Both the position numbers and the translations under genes were made by a program. A DNA stretch of 64,000 nt, from assembly GCA_905220665.1 (NCBI GenBank), contig CAJNAR010000158.1, forward strand, positions 310,001 to 374,000. Direction: 5' to 3'. Within the stretch, counting starts at the first letter, position 1. Every line of letters begins with the position of its first letter. Below, one piece after another: positions 42,588-55,100 of this stretch. The notes below the pieces were generated by a model, which worked only from the letters and a program-made list of their open reading frames with translations, did not search any database and was not told the origin of the DNA. This DNA comes from Albugo candida. Taxonomy: Eukaryota > Oomycota > Peronosporomycetes > Albuginales > Albuginaceae.

Positions 42588-44669
42588 TGACTTTATTGTA
42601 AGCACAAAGCGAATCCACGTGAATAACCAATACCTCATGCAGCTTCATCGGAACACAGTGACGGTACCGGTTGGAGACGTTGAGCGCTTGTGGGTGATAC
42701 TGTAGTAAATTGTGGCACCTATTTCATTGGATTGTAAATCCAGCAAGTGGTCAAGTACCAAGTCAGAATTCCGAGACACAGTTTTGTACTCGACAACGAC
42801 AAGGTGACAAGGAAACCGTTTCTAATGCTTCGCGATACTGGAAAAACAGTGAGGACAAAAGCTTATGCTTGAATCTATGAGCTATATGCGATTCTTGGGT
42901 GCCGCGCAAGTGTGACTTCGGAAAAGTGCTTGGCAAATTCGAATTGGACTTTCACTCATCGTGTCAGCAGTAAACGCTACGTCCTTCTTGCTTGCGAGTA
43001 TGCGTTATATCTCTGTGGTAAAGGGCTTTAAGGGTGATACTTCAATTTATAATCCTCCAGTCAACTTGGATAAAGGTGGCCGTGAATTTTGGCTACAAAT
43101 TGGATGAAATCCCTCATCCGAAATGAAAAATTTCATTCTCTAAGAGTAAGGGCACAAAACAATCTCTTGCACCAGAATAGACTTTAGTCTGCGAGATTGA
43201 TATCAATTATAGTTGTTTCAAGGCGACACTGTCACCCTGTATCGGTCGCATGGAGAAGGTGCGAAGTGTAAATTGATCAGACCGGAACTGACGTTCAATA
43301 AATGACATTCAGTCGCTTTTGTCTTATTGATCGAATGACATGTGACCTGGTACTAATGACGAGTTACTTGGAGTCAAATTTGGAGCAAGCAAGGATGCAG
43401 ATTTACTGCTTTGAGAAGGATTACATACCGATGCGTACAACACTGTTGAGCATATTTATAGATCTCATAACACTTGCAACTATCTCTTCCAAGTCAATTT
43501 GGTGACCACTAACATCATCTGCCCTCGAAACATCCCAGTGTAACGAGCACATAGCCTCTATACACAAGTATGAAAGGAGCCTTCATTTATCGGAAATCGT
43601 ACAGGCTTAGAGAGTACTCACCTGCAACTGTGCTGCCATCATGTGAGTATAATGTTGCACATGTTCTTTAAAAGCAATTTCTTATGGTCAACTTTGACTA
43701 ATTCATCGAAGTAATGCTGGCGATCAGGTGCACATTTTTGTGTCTCACGAGTATTTTGAACAAAAGTATACTCGATGCATGCTTGAAAAGCGCATGCAAA
43801 CAAAACTGCTGGTACAGACTTGTACGTACGGGTCCCAGCCCTGTCGCTTAGTTGATTAGGTCATTCGTATTGTCTGCACAATCCGCACTAGGATCTCGAT
43901 AGACTGTGTTCCATACCACTACGTGAATACTGAGCAGCCATACGCATGGATTTGATTCTTTCGCGTCATCAGAACTCTTATTGTTTATGTGAAAGATAAT
44001 TCTGAGAGCAGGTATCTCAACACCATTCAAATCCATGCGATAAACAACGAAGAGTGCGACCGAGAAGACAAGCTGGAAGCGTACTCTCAAAAAGACTTTG
44101 ATTAGAGTCGATTGCGGTTATGCAACCGATAGGATTGGGTTGCGGCTCGTATTCTCTCCAAGAAAACCCTTGGTGGAAGTTCGCATGAATACGCAGGCGA
44201 GAATCGAGAAAAAACCCGGTAACCGTTAACCCCCTTCCTGTGCCGAAGACGACATCTGTCTCACGTAAAAAAGTGACAATCAAGCCCATGACGATTTTAC
44301 TAAACATAATGAGTCCTTGTAAAGTGTCGACGGCAGTGCATTGAGTATGTACAAAGCGATTTATGGCTAATATGAGGGTTGCCATGGTTCCCTATACAAC
44401 CTCCATCAATTAGACGCGGTAAAGTCACGCCGGTATCCCGTACATAGCATTGCCTATGCAGGGTGATTTCTACAGCTCAGAAGGTTGAGGCACCCTATTG
44501 TCGCGTATGTCATGATCGCCTATACCCATAATATGCATGCGAATATAAAGAAGAGGTGAGTCATGCTATCGTCACGATTCTTGGTCGACGCCTTTACTTG
44601 TATAACACAGCTGAAGTCAACTTTTCCTCATTATCAAATTCGATCGGTCAGAAACACTGCTGGTGAACA
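42588..44669. other. Two-kilobase stretch without a clear gene
   Basis: This is the largest gap in the window outside the retroelement. A 122-codon minus-strand frame (44385-44017) and an 80-codon frame (44090-43848) are the longest candidates. Neither shows a family motif and the second lacks an ATG start. No tRNA, tandem repeat or transposase remnant was seen. It may hold decayed sequence or a poorly conserved gene. Confidence 0.4.
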
Positions 44670-45461
44670 ATGAGATGTCAACAACTTTTCCACATTTTAG
44701 TTTCGACGACATTTCTGTCCAAAGCTGCCGATGAAGTTAAAGGTGTGCAATTACCATGGGATGGGCGTTTTGAAAAGTTAGGAAGTCTCGAAGATCTACA
44801 AAAAGCTTACTTGCTTCACATCTTTGGGGATGATTGCCCAAATGGAAAAGATTGTACACTCTCGAAATATGTCGTGCTCAACAGCAAAGAACGCACCAAC
44901 CCTTTCAACAAAGACACTGGGACTTGCTCTATCTCGATCGACAACAAGGCTGTGTTTCAGTCACGAGAAAACATGAAGCGAGCAGAGCTTGTACAAATAT
45001 TCTCTGTTCCTCCTAATTCTGGAGTGCGTCTTCAGTTCGCATTCATGATAACGAAAGCTTTCATTAATAAAGAACTTGATTATCAAGTAGTCTTTTTAGA
45101 AAGTCACAAACTCGAGATTCGCATCCAACAAACCGAAGTAAACAAACCAGAGGTGAGAATACTCTACAGCTCCAACCCAAAAGATCACATTTGGGGAGAA
45201 GAATTAGAATATGGGAAATATTATAATTTCGATGTTTACTGCACCGCAAAGTACATGCGCTATGTTGTATCCGATGACCAGGGCAGGTTGGCGGATAAAA
45301 AGCAATACGATGTCCAATTTGATTCGACAGATTCCAAAGACAGGGAATTTCACATTGGTTTACTCAGCTACAGCACGAAAGCGAAACATCCTGATATAGT
45401 CGAGGGTGATACGATCATTTTTAACGGAGTGTCTGCGGAAGTACTGGCCCCAGGAGTTTGA
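44670..45461 (+). CDS. Secreted GH131-like glucanase (paralogue 2)
   Basis: A 263-residue protein with an N-terminal signal peptide (about residues 1-19, ending LSKAAD), homologous to the minus-strand gene at 17685-18467. Shared blocks in the same order are AVFQSRENMKRAELVQIF, LDYQVVFLESHKLEIRIQQ, YGKYYNFDVY and FHIGLLSYS. The N-terminal LPWDGRFEKLGS fits the GH131 start better than in paralogue 1. It has four cysteines before residue 100 that paralogue 1 lacks. GH131 enzymes act on beta-1,3-, 1,6- and 1,4-glucans. The catalytic acids were not assigned by eye. Intronless. Confidence 0.75.
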   Translation: MRCQQLFHILVSTTFLSKAADEVKGVQLPWDGRFEKLGSLEDLQKAYLLHIFGDDCPNGKDCTLSKYVVLNSKERTNPFNKDTGTCSISIDNKAVFQSRENMKRAELVQIFSVPPNSGVRLQFAFMITKAFINKELDYQVVFLESHKLEIRIQQTEVNKPEVRILYSSNPKDHIWGEELEYGKYYNFDVYCTAKYMRYVVSDDQGRLADKKQYDVQFDSTDSKDREFHIGLLSYSTKAKHPDIVEGDTIIFNGVSAEVLAPGV

Positions 45462-46473
45462 GCATTGGCAAAACTCGCAGTGCATTGGAAGAAGAGAATC
45501 GGCAAATGGATTATTTGTTTTGTTTTGCCTACAACTTGCATTTTGCGTTGTTACTTTTCAAAATAAGAGAATAAAAACATTTCACTGCTTAGACTTGGCA
45601 TCCTTTTACAATGGACGCCTTCCGCTTACACATTTCGGGCGCTGCAGTGCACGCACTCGTGAGCAACGAGCACACATATGCCGAGCGCGACTCTCTTCTG
45701 AACGTCGACGCTCGGTTGAGTGAATCAAAAGCTGTGTGGGTGCCCATATGCTTGCCTCGATAGTAATTTTGGAGCAAAACTTATCAAAGTGCGTGCAGTA
45801 TGCTTCTACAACTGTCTTCACAAGTCTGCAGAAAAAACTGATACGTTTCAAATCTCATAATTCCTTCAAGGATTGCTTCGCATAATGCTGAGTAAGGATT
45901 TGAAAGATTGTGTTTCTTATAGCATAATTCGTCACAAAATACCGAAATGTTGTCTTTTTGTATAACAAAATTGTAAACTTGTCTTTGCCTGCCAACCAGC
46001 GATATCAGTTTGTCTTATGAGCAATGTGAACGACACGGCACACCAGCTTGTCAATTTCGATCGCGAAAAGTACTGCCACAGCGTACGATGTGTAAGCAGA
46101 ATATAATGCAGCAATCAGAGATGACTCTACATTCTGCTGCTTCACCCTCATGAGCTTCTTAGGATTACCAGGCACTCACAAGGTGAGCCTATGCATAAAA
46201 CAATTTTGTTCTCATTATATGGCGCTCGTCTAGCGACTTGGATATCGTATGGTCAATTGGCTAGACAGAATGAGATTTAGATGGGGATGATAAAATGGAA
46301 GCTTTTGATTGTGAAAAGACAAAATTGGGTCGTAATCACAAATCGACTTGATTCACTTTACCGTATCAACTGACTTCACAGTTTCAAGTGAGAAAATTGT
46401 ACGAGATGCTGCAGCTCTGACTGCGGCGGTGTTTCATCAATATGACACACGGTATCTCAAAACAAAAGATACC
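45462..46473. other. Intergenic stretch, no gene seen
   Basis: About 1 kb between the GH131 gene and the myosin start. Only short frames without family features are present. An upstream non-coding exon of the myosin cannot be excluded. Confidence 0.4.
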
Positions 46474-49400
46474 ATGGATGATGAACAGATAAAGGTTTGC
46501 ACACCGAGTAGAGGTTTCTTGGTGTCACTCATATCAATCAATCTATGCAGATGTATGTTCCGCATGAAGCAGATGGATGGATCAAAGCATCAGTCAGCAA
46601 ATGCCATTGGACTCACCAGGAAACAATTCACGCTGTAGTAGAAGGCGATGATGAAGAACATATGGAACATAAATCAGCACCCGGGACATCGTGCACTGTG
46701 TTGGTTCGTTGACACAAGAGATAAAATATAATTTACTTACGATATGTCTCCTCATAGAAAAGCAGTTTATTAGTACGCAACGAACGTAATGTGGATGGAT
46801 GTGACGATATGGCCAAATTGAATCATCTTCATGAAGCTGCAATTCTCTACAATTTGCGTCAAAGATTTCTCCAACGTGCCCCATATACCTATTCAGGTCC
46901 AATTTGCATCGCTATGAATCCTGTGCGTTTGTTGCATCGATTGTACATCTAGCTTCTACTCACGAATTCATGAGTAGTATGCTTGGCTGCATCTGTATTC
47001 TAAGAAATTACAAAATTTATATTACGTGCGTGATCGGGATGAATTACCTCCTCATATCTATGCAATCAGTGCGAGAAGCTACCGCGATATGCGTTCATCT
47101 ACAAAAGATCAAAGCATATTTGTCAGCGGGGAATCCGGTGCTGGAAAAACTGAGACTACAAAAATCTTAATGTCTCATTTGGCAACTGCGGGTTTTGATG
47201 TACCGAAATTTGGCATAAAAGAAATCGCAAGCAACTTCATACAACAAGTACTGCAATCGAATCCACTAATGGAGTCGTTCGGAAATGCAAAGACGTCACG
47301 AAATGATAACAGCAGTCGTTTTGGAAAGTTCACAGAGTTACAATTTAGTGCGTCCGGGCATTTGATGGGTGCTCACTCGAGCACGTATCTTCTTGAGAAA
47401 TCTCGAGTATCCTTCCAAAGACCCGGAGAGCAAAATTATCATATATTTTACCAGTTGCTTGCCTCGAGCAGCCCGATAAAGATGCAAGTGCAGCTCGATG
47501 ATGTCAACTTTGGAGACTTTCCAATACTTCCATTCGATGAATCATCGAATGGCTTGATCTCGAAAGATTTGGAGCTTTCCCCCGGAAGTCATGAGCTTGG
47601 CGGAATCCGACAAGAAGGCGAATCACCAAGAGAGAGCAACTGCAGGCTGACATATCAAAAGTCATTTGATTCAATACTGGATTGTCTTACGGTTCTAGGC
47701 ATTCCATCACAGATCCAGGTGGAGGTATTCAAGGTCGTATCAGCCATTATGTATTTATCCTGTCTCAAACCCATACGTTATGGTGAAGATATAGACGAGT
47801 CAATTCTAGATCCAAACGATCCCATTTCAGTACGAGGAAGCACTCGTGCATGCCAACTTTTACAAGTAGAAGAATCGGATCTCATGACGGCATTAACAGC
47901 TCGTGAAATTCATCTACCTGTTGTCAGCGAGACATATAAAGTTCCGTTAACTGTTCAACAAGCTAGTAATGCTCGGAATGCACTCGCTACGACTTTGTAC
48001 TCGTACCTCTTTCAATGGCTTGCCAATCGCGTCAATACAACGACAGCTTGCAAAGACAATAAATCAGTTGTCAATAGAATTTGTATACTAGACATTTTCG
48101 GCTTTGAAAACTTGAAACAAAATTCCTACGAGCAATTTTGCATCAATTATGCGAATGAGAAGCTTCAGCGAAAATTCACAGAGGATGTTTTGGATTTTAC
48201 GCAATCGGAATACAAGGAGGAGGGCTTGACATGGCCCAATGTCGCATTTGAAGACAACCTTGACATTTTGACACTCATCGAAGGACGCTCTGGTATTCTA
48301 TCCCTTTTAAATGAAGAAGGCTTCCGACCCAAAGGAAGTGATAGATCGTTTACAGATACGCTGAGGGCACACTTCAATGACCATGGATGTTTCAAGTACC
48401 CGCGCTTCAGAAACGACGCTTTTAGTATCAAGCATTATGCTGGGTTTGTTCTGTACGAGACGGATGGGTTTTTGATGAAAAATACGGGAGCTTCTGTGGA
48501 CGATATCATGCAACTGATACGGCAAAGTCGCTCTTATTTTTTACGATCTATGTTCTCGCTTGAATTGAGCACAAATCAAGCATCATCGCTTGCCAGAAAA
48601 AATCCGAGTGCGCCAGGTAGTCGGAGGTCCAATACCACTTTTCAAAAAAGTATGTCCATCGTACGCGGAACGGTGGGGAGTCAATTCAAGGATCAGCTCA
48701 ATGGACTATCGGCTAGGATCCGACAAACAAATGTGCATTATATCCGTTGTATCAAACCTAATAATTGCAAGAGCCCATCTGTTTTCGACAAGAAACACGC
48801 TCTGGAGCAATTACGGTGCTCTGGTGTGCTAGACGCCGCTCAAATCAGCCGAAACGTGTTCCCAGTTCAGATGTTGCAAAAGTGTTTCATCAAAAGATTC
48901 AGTGATGTCACCTTGTTAGAACCTGCAAAGCCGTATCTTCAGGCAGGCGACGTAAGCTGTGCGGCTACAGTACATTCCAGACGATTTGGTCACGCTGATC
49001 GATATCGCTGTTCTGTCGATCTATCCGATCAATTCGACCGCAACACAACCATAGACCTCCTCCACCACCTTTTACCATTTGATACCAATACGTATCAAGT
49101 CGGAAAAAATCGTGTGTACTTTTGCAAAGGCGTCTTAGAAGCATTGGAAGGCTTACGCGCGAGGGAATTGAATTCGAAAGCGCGTTTGATACAAACTTTT
49201 ATCAAAATGTGGGTCGCTCGAATCAAATACTTCAAAGTCAGACAAGCGGTAATACGACTCCAAACATGGTATCGGTCATGCTTTGTGCGTCGACATTACC
49301 GGCGCCAGCGTGCAGCAGCTATCAAAGTGCAATCCCATGTACGATGCTACATGGCGATCAAAATATTGAATCACCTGCAGAAGCAAGCGAAAGGTGATGC

Positions 49401-50370
49401 AAAAGTACGGAATCAAATCGATCTCTTTAAGGTGCAATTAGCTTCTAAGATCGATCGATTGTTGTGGGAAAACGCTACCACAAAAGCAGCAAGCAGCACA
49501 GTAAAAGATGTCAGTTTTCGTGAACAAGAAGGGATAGAAAATATAAAGCGGCGAGAGAAAACCAGCGGCACTTCTTTGGTCGTTGCGAACCGTAGACGCA
49601 TGCAATTGAATGAGGAGATTGAGATGCTGAATACTGCTCATACTCGGATTAAAACCACACCACTGACGAATTCTGCAGCAAGACACTTTCAATTGATGCA
49701 ATCCTTGATTGAGATGGTAGTAGAGCGAAAAGCTCTCGCGAGAGAATTGCACGATGCGACATTATCGGCCAAACGTCTACAGCAAGAAATCGCTTCGCTT
49801 TTTAAAACAGATTTTAGCTTCCAACCACTTCAGCGTCAAAATCACGAAATGAATTACAGTGAAAGATGGAAGATCACCAAGAATGCTCAAGTTAGAGCCT
49901 TGGAGATTTCAATGGAGTCAAATGAATCATCTTCTTCCCCGGTGACTCAGCCAGCTCACTTACAACGTCAAAATTCTGTGACGAGTACTGCGACTTCTAC
50001 CCAAGTATCATCGCCGATATCTGAAGCTTCACATCGTACTTGCGGGACAACATCCTGGCCCAAGACTTCACCCTCACTGGACCTCGTTCACATCAAACAT
50101 TCCTTATCTTTTCCTGATAACCTACCTGATAGTGAATCACTCCCAATATCAAGATCTCAGCAAGATTTAATGACACAAGAGGCACGTCGGTGTTCCATAT
50201 TCAATTCCAATGAGTTTTTCCATCACGATGCAAGATCTGATCTTCAAAACTCGATCATGAGTAAACTAGCTCTGATCACTCAGCACGTCATTAACAACGC
50301 ATGCGTGCTTTCAACAGGTGATGATACCGAATCTGAGGAGGTCTCGGTGCACGAATCTCATTCATTTTAA
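46474..50370 (+). CDS. Unconventional myosin heavy chain
   Basis: Exons 46474-46494, 46551-46697, 46758-46922 and 46978-50370 give 1,241 residues. The motor head contains the P-loop GESGAGKTETTK (~162), switch I NAKTSRNDNSSRFGKF, switch II LDIFGFENL, and the relay/converter region with RCIKPNNCKSP and FPVQMLQKCFIKRF. Joins rebuild KLNHLHEAAILYNLRQRF and IAMNPYAWLHLYSKKL. About three IQ motifs follow the converter (for example AVIRLQTWYRSCFVRRHYRR), so it binds calmodulin-like light chains. A short coiled coil and a Ser-rich tail of about 200 residues end the protein with no recognised cargo domain. It belongs with oomycete-type unconventional myosins; the class number is not assignable by eye. 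The seven-codon first exon is the least certain part. Confidence 0.9.
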
Positions 50371-50640
50371 CGCAAGTCACTGGAGGATGGAACGATACTC
50401 CTAGTCCGGTATCCAGGAGAGATTTATTCTGTGTCATGATTGAATCAGCGCCTACATAAATGGCCCCTCGACATAATGAATGCAAGCTGAAGAGCGAGTA
50501 CCAAGTTGATAGTTGTGATTGCAGCGATACATTTTAGCATGGAATTTGACTTATTGGTATGTCTACTTGGCTATCATACAGTGTTGCGTCGTTGTACATG
50601 TGAATACTTATGAGGACCGTTCACCTGGGTGAGCTGCTGA

Positions 50641-51464
50641 TCAAATGCCCAAAAAATCCATTGCAGATGATAATGCTTGGCGAGTTCGTACCGCGATGGG
50701 GTCTGTATCCTTGGGATTTATCGTTGGATCGATATGCATATACGCGTGAGAAGTCGAGCGCCTAAGCGCTTGTTGGGAATCTTTCTCTAAACTACGCACA
50801 ATCTCAGCTTCATGCTTGCGTTTCTCGATTTCCTCTCGCCGAATGGTTTTTTCAATGTCATATTTCTTTTGATGCATTCGGTACAATTCCTTTTCCGCAC
50901 GACGCAAGCGTTCTTCGACAATTCCACGACGCCGATGTTCTTCTTCGTATCGTTTTTCCCACATTTCCCGCTCAGACTCGAGTCTTGCTCGCTCCTCTTT
51001 CCATCGTCTGACGTAAGAGAATCATCGATGCCTTTCGATTTGCTACAAACACTCGTGTGCATCGTACCGTTCATCGTCTGCTTTCTGAGCATCCAGCGCA
51101 ATTCGATCGAGCGCTTCCTGTTCTAATCTATCCAGCCGTAAGCAGTCATCCGTAACCATTTAATAATTCCTTACCTGTGCTCCAGATCCTCATTCACATA
51201 CTCCAAATCATTCTGTCGCCTTGCTTGAGCTTCCACAAATCGCTTTGCTTCTGCCAATTCGTTTTGTAGTCGCTGTACTAACTGACTATCCTTTCGATGC
51301 TCACGTTCGAAAAGCGGTACACTTTCCATTTCCGTCTATGCATAGTCATAAAATGTAGTGAGAAAAGCTTCTCCTATACGACGATGTTATAGTACGTGTC
51401 TTGCGAATGTAGCTACTCCCCAATTTGTGCTACTCGATGCGGTCGATTTCTCATGTGCGACCAT
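50641..51464 (-). CDS. Coiled-coil protein, unknown
   Basis: Exons 51464-51396, 51335-51175, 51127-51053 and 51007-50641 give 223 residues. All three introns are very short (60, 47 and 45 nt) and keep phase. Apart from ~20 residues at the N-terminus and ~35 at the C-terminus, the protein is one long coiled coil rich in Arg and Glu (for example KEERARLESEREMWEKRYEE). I do not recognise a family. A cytoskeletal or axonemal role is plausible in a flagellate but is only a guess. The gene is convergent with the myosin gene. Confidence 0.72.
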
Positions 51465-52117
51465 TTCTATGTCGATTTTCTGTTGCGCTTAATTTGCTCA
51501 ACTACTGCAAGGAATAATGAAGATGGGCATTCAGATAATGTACGATAGATTCGCGTTGTACGGAGTACCCACATACGCAGTTTTCAGCTTAAAATGGAAT
51601 GCGTACAAATGAAAAAAACAACTGTCAAATTCGTTATAATACAAGCAAAGCGCTTGCGTTTCGTTCTTTATTTGACACTCACGTACGCGATGCAACTCGA
51701 TATTATAGGGAACAGATGCTTCCAATCAAAACTATAGGGGAAGGGCGATAATCGATTGCATACAGCGATTCATCGATGTAAAGTTGCACGCGAAAACATC
51801 ATCGTCGCCTGGAAATGCCGTCTTATTACAAGCTACAAGCGTATCACGTTGCAACGCATTCGCAATTGTGACACGTGAAAGTATCACTCAACTTTATTTA
51901 TTTGTATCGTCACTGTGCGGTGATAAATCGGGTTCGGAAGTAGGAGTCTGTAGTCACAGCTTAAGTAGTCTGACTTTGAATGATACGGTTGATAGCACGT
52001 CAATGTCGACAGTTGTGTTCTTTTCCCAGTTTTTAATGTAAATGGCAGTTTTTCTGAGACCTGCCTCCACAATGGAGCTGCGGATGTACTCACTTTGAAA
52101 AGTGCATTGCGATAACA
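51465..52117. other. Divergent intergenic region
   Basis: About 650 bases between the minus-strand coiled-coil gene and the giant GTPase gene. Short frames are present on both strands, with no supported gene, RNA or repeat. Both promoters should lie here. Confidence 0.4.
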
Positions 52118-55100
52118 ATGCGACTGCAACTTGAAGACAAGGAGTGTTACAGATCAATTGATTGTTATCGGGTCTTATCGCTTTCGAGGGAGCTTCAGAA
52201 TGGTGGAGAAGCGATGAAACCTGTCCTTGACGAGTTAGAGCTCAAGCGACTATGCGTGCAACTCGGTGTCGCATCGTCTCCAAGAACGACGGGGAATATG
52301 GGAAGCGACCTCGAAGAAGACTTTGATCAGGAGTTTGCTCGATACCTGCGTAACAAGGTATTTACTCCGGTCAATTTATTGAAGAATACGGATGGAAAGA
52401 ATGCCGAAGTGCTTGGCTTATTTGGGAAGCAAAACGCTGTCAAACAGCAGCTCGAGCAGATGAATATATGGGCAGAGAAGATCGGACAGCTTTCGGTCAA
52501 CGATCAAGGGATCTACTGCGTTTGTAGTAATGCAGCATCGATTGCAAATGGAAAGCGTGTAACTCTGGTGATATTCACTTGGCTGACTGATGCTCTGTTT
52601 GACCCAACGGCGTTACGAGATATGGCGACTTACATGCTACGATTTCTTTCCAATCTGACGTCACATTTGATATGTTGCGTTCTGGATCAGGATGTCAAAT
52701 GCATCCAAAGTATCGTTGATGGACGCAAAAATTCAAGTGACGATGAGGAATTGGATGCTTTATCGTATTCCGCAAGGTTCAAGGTCGAGTGCCAGGAGGA
52801 TGCTCGTGATAAAGTCACCTGCAGCATTGAGAATTCTCTCCAAATTCCTGAATGTCAGGAGAACACAAAGGTACAATTGGCCAGCGGAAGTTATATGGGC
52901 GTTGTGACAACCACAAGCCAAGTGAGGAAGAGGCTGAAAAAAGAAATAGCCAGATTTTATTCGACCGACAAGTTGTGTCACTGGATTGAGAATCGCGCCA
53001 AGGTGTATCGTATGGATTTGCACCCTCTTCTCAACTCTCTGAATCGTGTCTATCGAAAAGCGATTCTCGAGTCGTTTCATTCGCATCCAAAGCAGAAGTT
53101 GGACGAAATCGATGCAATATACGCTACGGAGAAGAACGAAAAGGCTTTCTTTCAAACGAAAATGACGAAATTCTCGACCACCTGCTTCACGTTGAGCCTC
53201 TTATCGAAAACCACAATCGAAGAGTACAGGACCGCGTTTGAAAGGATTGCGAGTGCTGTCACGCCCGGAACAATCACGGAAACGATGTCCAGCACCATCC
53301 AAATTCCCATCAAGCTATACGAAGCCAGAGACACCTTAGTGAAGCTATACAAATCCGGTAAAGTAGACGAAGTGCAGAAGGCTATTCACGATATTATCGG
53401 TGGCAAATCGTGTGCAAAGTCTAGGTGGCAATGGAGTCTTTTTGCGTTAGAAGTACCAAAAGAGCTGGACAACATGGTGCTGACACGGATGTCAGATGCT
53501 CGAAATGAATGGCTCACTTATGTCAATGGTATCTTAGCAGATGCGATGGACTCTGCTTGTGTCCGCAAATTTGTCGAAGAAGAAGTAGAAGAAGCGCGTC
53601 AATGGATGCAGTCTGAGAAGCACGCGATCGTGCAGGTAGCGCTGGTCTCTCTATTTGATAACCTTGCCAATGCCGACAAAGAAAGAAAGATAACGGTGCA
53701 CAGGGCTTCGTCGCTCATGAATCTCATCGAGTTTGATGTCGAAAGCGAGGAAGAAGACATCTCCGTGGACATCGTGAGCGTGCAAAAGTATAGTATGAAT
53801 GGACTTCATCCTCTTGGTAGCTTACCGTTTGACAAAGACGATGGCATCATTGGAATCTACACAGTGCAGGCATTCAGTCTTTTGGTGGTATCCTCGCGAA
53901 ATTCTACGATTCGGGTGATCCAATTCGCCAGCGATATGCGATTAGCTCCAGTGTTCACATTGGAACGCAGTTTCAAACGGTCGATTTCCTTGTGCGATTT
54001 CAATGTCAATGAGCGCATTTTAGCTATTTTGTACGACGCGGGTAAGAAAAGGCTGGGTGTGGTGAGATTATTTCGCTTCTCCGAGAAGTACAACATTATG
54101 GATCGGGCTGGCGATCTCGATCTGGATATCAAGACCACGCTGGAAGGTCCAATTGTCGAGCTTGTTGCTGTCAAGAACGCCATCTATGTTGTGGATAAAA
54201 ATGGGATGGCACAATCCATTCATTTACGATCACAACAAGTGTCTCGAAAATTCCAAGTCAATCCTCTCGATCGATGCGGAAAATTATTTTGTCCCCAAGA
54301 AGCAGTGTTGATGGCTGGACGGATGGTCTCGATCAAGGACTCGGAATATGAAGTTGTCATCTCGACAATTTCGCAAGTGGATCATCGCTTCCTACCCGAT
54401 GAGAGCGTCGGTGTCCAGTTATTGTCCAAGGACGCCTCAATCGTGTGCGTTGGAAATCTTTTGCATATACTGGACTTGGTGGCTTGTCGACTTTACGCTA
54501 TCCGGCTGGACGTCTCTATCCGAAGCGATTCCTATCGCATACGCCATGCTGCAGGTAGACTGGATGCTGATGCTGACAGCGATATAAAAGAAGATTGGCT
54601 AAGAACATTCTACCACATGTACGAGAAGTTCCCCGTACGAGGGAGTCTTCACGACAATTATGGCAATCGGATTTTCAAGCTGTTGTTCTCCGTACAAGGC
54701 GAGGAAGCGTGTGACACGACAATGATCGAGTCGACTTTCAAATGTTATCTCGAAAGAATAATGGAAGATTTGAAAAAGCTTCACAAACCGCTGCATGGAC
54801 TGGATTTGGCGTCGAACGTAGTCGTTGGCTGTGCGTACCCATGCTCTGACTGGATACTCGATCAAGTTCATCGGTCGACTACGCTTCCTGCTCATGAGCT
54901 CATTTTACGAATGATCACATTTGTACCGCTGCAAATCTGTCGGGCTGAAGACAATACGCTCAACATTCTTGGGTGTAGGAATACTAAATCTTTGAATGAT
55001 TCCCTGCAGCAGTCAACGATGATTGATGCTGCTAGTATCGCAGGCTCGATCCGATTCGGGTTTCTATCTGTTTTGTTGGAGGCTTGGCAAGGTCGTTGTG

